From positions 103,154 to 167,153 of the forward strand of contig JAUVVG010000002.1 in assembly GCA_030604735.1 (NCBI GenBank): DNA of 64,000 nucleotides. Reading direction: 5' to 3'. Shown here in pieces: positions 61,843 to 64,000 of this stretch. The notes under the pieces are model-generated. The model had not been told where the DNA came from, did not search any database, and saw nothing but the letters and a program-made list of their open reading frames with translations. Each line of letters begins with the position of its first letter. Position 1 is the stretch's first letter. Made by a program: the position numbers and the translations under genes. The stretch is from Azoarcus sp. (lineage in GTDB: Bacteria; Pseudomonadota; Gammaproteobacteria; Burkholderiales; Rhodocyclaceae).

Positions 61843-62457
61843 TCAAACCGGCCTGATGAAGGCCTCGCGCGCCCGCTCGATCTCGCTCCGGATCACGCAC
61901 CCTTCGACGTGGTCGTTGATCAGCCCCATTGCCTGCATGAAGGCATATACGGTAGTCGGTCCAACGAATTTCCAACCCCGCTTCTTGAGTGCTTTCGACA
62001 GGGCGATCGACTCGGGCGAAGTGGGTGCGGTCTGCGCCGGCGGCAGCGTTGCCGGGTCGGGCTCATGGCGCCAGACGAAGGCGGCCAATGAGCCTTCGCG
62101 CTCGATCATCTCGCGCGCACGCTGCGCGTTGTTGATGACCGCCTCGATCTTGCCGCGGTGGCGCACGATGCCGGCGTTCTGCAACAAGCTTTCGACATCC
62201 TTCGAGGTGAAGTCGGCGATGCGGTCGAAATCGAAGTTGTGGAAGGCGGCACGAAAGTGCGCTCGCTTGGCGAGGATGGTGCGCCAGCTCAGGCCCGACT
62301 GAAAGCCCTCGAGGCTGAGCTTTTCGAACAAGCGCCTGTCGTCATCGACCGGGTAGCCCCACTCGGTGTCGTGATAGACAAGAAATTCCGGCGCGGCGTC
62401 GCACCAGCGGCAACGTGGTCTGCCATCTTGGGCAATGATCGTGGCGTTCTTGGACAT
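61843..62457 (-). CDS. tag: DNA-3-methyladenine glycosylase I
   Basis: A 204-residue base-excision repair glycosylase removing 3-methyladenine from alkylated DNA. It has zinc ligands Cys and His in RCRWCDAAPEFLVYHDTEWG at the N-terminus and HVEGC at the C-terminus, plus GFQSGLSWRTILAKRAHFR and a helix-hairpin-helix-like region. It is longer at the N-terminus than E. coli Tag by about 17 residues. Convergent with the decarboxylase gene over an 85-base gap containing an inverted repeat CGCGTG/CACGCG (61803-61824). Confidence 0.95.
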   Translation of the reverse strand: MSKNATIIAQDGRPRCRWCDAAPEFLVYHDTEWGYPVDDDRRLFEKLSLEGFQSGLSWRTILAKRAHFRAAFHNFDFDRIADFTSKDVESLLQNAGIVRHRGKIEAVINNAQRAREMIEREGSLAAFVWRHEPDPATLPPAQTAPTSPESIALSKALKKRGWKFVGPTTVYAFMQAMGLINDHVEGCVIRSEIERAREAFIRPV

Positions 62458-62483
62458 CCTTTTTCACCTTCATCGCGAATGAT

Positions 62484-62960
62484 TCAGACCGGCCAGCGCA
62501 GCAGCGTCACGAGCAACACGAGAACGCCAAGGCCGAGGTTGATCGAGATCCAGGTGCGGATCTGCGTCAGGAGTGCAGCACCGACGCTCCACTCGGCAGC
62601 AGCAACGGCGCGGCCAAGCCTCTTGTAGAGGACGAACCGGATGTGCCCGAAGATCGCAACCATCGCGACGCCGAGCACCGCCATGATGGTCCAGAACAGC
62701 GGCATCTCGAAGCTGCCACCGCCTTGCACCACCTGCTTCGCCACACGGCCCAGCATCCACACACCGGTGACCAGCGTCAGCAGCGAGGCCGCAAGGACGG
62801 CCTGGAAGAAGCGGCCGAGCACATCGTGCATGAGTCGTATTCGTAGCGCAGGCTCGAGTTGGGCGACCGCAGGGCGCAGAAAGAATTGCGAAAACACCAT
62901 GCCGCCGATCCACACGATGAGGGACAGCACATGCAAAGCCTTGAGAGTCGAGTAGAGCAT
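62484..62960 (-). CDS. CopD-like integral membrane protein
   Basis: A 158-residue protein with four TM helices: TLKALHVLSLIVWIGGMVFS, VLAASLLTLVTGVWMLGRVA, FWTIMAVLGVAMVAIFGHIR and LGLGVLVLLVTLLRWPV. The histidine in ALHVLSLIVWIGG is the conserved CopD-family residue, and such proteins bind haem or copper in the membrane. The ATG at 62960 follows AGGAATTCCG, a good Shine-Dalgarno; the longer frame is not supported. Located 26 bases upstream of tag on the same strand. Function not established. Confidence 0.88.
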   Translation of the reverse strand: MLYSTLKALHVLSLIVWIGGMVFSQFFLRPAVAQLEPALRIRLMHDVLGRFFQAVLAASLLTLVTGVWMLGRVAKQVVQGGGSFEMPLFWTIMAVLGVAMVAIFGHIRFVLYKRLGRAVAAAEWSVGAALLTQIRTWISINLGLGVLVLLVTLLRWPV

Positions 62961-63096
62961 CGGAATTCCTATGAAAATTGAGCGAAAAGCCCCCGAGTGG
63001 GCCGCTCCCGTGCTGTAGGGTAGCGCGTTACACGACATTCTCGCGGTATACCGACGGCGCAAAAGCCTGAGTTTTGCGCACGCGGTTGCGCTCCAG

Positions 63097-63345
63097 TCAG
63101 AACCGGATATCGCCGAAGGTGGCGGCGGTCGCGCCACATGGGGTCGCGCATTCGGCGATGTCGTGCGTGCGACGAAAGACAATGCCACTCGACGACAGTA
63201 CTGCCTTGAGCGCTTTTTCTACCGACTGTTGGGCGTGAAAACCGAGGATCGCATCGGAGATGTCGGGTAGCCCGCAAAGGGCGCGGACCGCCTTGGCGTC
63301 TTCGCGCGCTGCGTTGAGCAGCATGGCCGCGACCGAATCAGCCAT
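63097..63345 (-). CDS. HEPN-domain protein, probably C-terminally truncated
   Basis: An 82-residue protein. MADSVAAMLLNAAREDAKAV and ILGFHAQQSVEKALKAVLSS are typical of HEPN domains, and GIVFRRTHDIAE lines up with the conserved T-H-D-L segment. HEPN domains usually run on for another 40-50 residues after that point, but here only 17 more residues precede a stop. No clear Rx4-6H ribonuclease motif was found. It overlaps the upstream MNT gene by 8 bases, the classic MNT-HEPN toxin-antitoxin layout. The truncation suggests a decayed toxin or a frameshift. Confidence 0.75.
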   Translation of the reverse strand: MADSVAAMLLNAAREDAKAVRALCGLPDISDAILGFHAQQSVEKALKAVLSSSGIVFRRTHDIAECATPCGATAATFGDIRF

Positions 63346-63664
63346 AGACGACCTTGCCCTCACGGAGCGCCCAGTAAAGTGCGGTACCGGGTTCGCTTCC
63401 CCAACGGGTGACTTCGTCGGTGGAATAGACAAGAACGTCGGCCCGCACGCGCAGTGGGCGCAACAGGCGGCGCAGGCGCACCATTTCGCTCGCCCGATCG
63501 GTGACCTCGTCTTCGATCACCAGCAGGTCGAGGTCGGATTCGGCCGTTGCGTCGCCACGCGCGTACGAGCCGAATAGGAGGATTTTATGTGGGTGCGCGC
63601 CCTCCACCAGCGCCTGGACGGCGGACGTGATGGTTTGGTCGGAGAGGCGCGCGGCGGTGCTCAT
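63338..63664 (-). CDS. MNT-family nucleotidyltransferase antitoxin-like protein
   Basis: A 108-residue minimal nucleotidyltransferase. The core motif GSYARGDATAESDLDLLV is the GSxxRG...SDxDL signature, with both catalytic aspartates (Asp-Leu-Asp). A third acidic residue may be in RADVLVYST. In MNT-HEPN modules the MNT protein is the antitoxin and can AMPylate the HEPN toxin. It overlaps the HEPN gene by 8 bases and lies 10 bases downstream of thiC on the same strand, so it may be transcribed by read-through from thiC. Confidence 0.88.
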   Translation of the reverse strand: MSTAARLSDQTITSAVQALVEGAHPHKILLFGSYARGDATAESDLDLLVIEDEVTDRASEMVRLRRLLRPLRVRADVLVYSTDEVTRWGSEPGTALYWALREGKVVYG

Positions 63665-63673
63665 GGGTACAGA

Positions 63674-64000
<327 letters not shown>

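Overview
The window is a high-GC chromosomal segment of a betaproteobacterium, most likely Rhodocyclales (Azoarcus/Thauera/Aromatoleum-like). I infer this from the gene orders algH-ruvX-pyrR-pyrB-pyrC', pilU/pilT facing yggS-proC-yggT-yggU, rubredoxin-pilG-pilH-pilI-pilJ-chpA and RNase II-tonB-aroE-mtgA, and from a phenylpyruvate-type decarboxylase paired with an Lrp regulator. No rRNA, tRNA, IS element, prophage or CRISPR array was found. Apart from one accessory island the content is housekeeping and cell-surface/motility functions.

Region 1 (1-9.9 kb) is a Lap-type biofilm locus. It holds the end of a type I secretion membrane-fusion gene, a translationally coupled LuxR-type regulator, a small conserved protein, a GlcNAc-transferase/methyltransferase fusion, a compact LapA-like surface protein with a retention module and a Pro/Thr repeat linker, the c-di-GMP receptor LapD, the periplasmic protease LapG and a TolC-family channel. 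The logic is that of Pseudomonas Lap: LapD bound to c-di-GMP holds LapG, and the adhesin stays anchored in the outer membrane channel until LapG cuts it. Two points are unusual. The adhesin is very short and has no visible RTX repeats. It also sits directly beside a glycosyltransferase whose family modifies proline in eukaryotes. Base composition drops sharply across the 3' part of the adhesin and the glycosyltransferase, as if the two were exchanged as a cassette.

Region 2 (9.9-19.5 kb) holds queF, a small cytochrome c, a REC-PAS-GGDEF-EAL protein with an HDOD-GAF-histidine kinase and an HDOD protein, a 2Fe-2S flavin reductase, an epimerase and hemJ. Region 3 (19.5-25.5 kb) has a THUMP rRNA methyltransferase, the retraction ATPases pilU and pilT, and the divergent yggS-proC-yggT-yggU operon. 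Region 4 (25.6-32.6 kb) has an acyl-CoA synthetase, the pyrimidine operon with a catalytically dead dihydroorotase homologue, and a photolyase. Region 5 (32.8-42.5 kb) is the Pil-Chp chemosensory operon, headed by a rubredoxin. Region 6 (42.5-47.4 kb) has thiD-like, thiE, hemL and mgtE, with a large palindromic element between the last two. Region 7 (47.6-58.5 kb) has mtgA, aroE, tonB, RNase II, a DsrE protein, a ZapG/YhcB-like protein, several small enzymes and an SLC13 transporter. Region 8 (58.5-64 kb) has a DMT exporter, Lrp, a ThDP decarboxylase, tag, a CopD-like membrane protein, an MNT-HEPN pair and the 3' end of thiC.

Many start codons were moved inward from the longest reading frame, using ribosome-binding sites, overlap with the upstream gene or family alignment. 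Residue numbers are counted from the chosen start. Functional calls rest on motifs read by eye; no database search was run.
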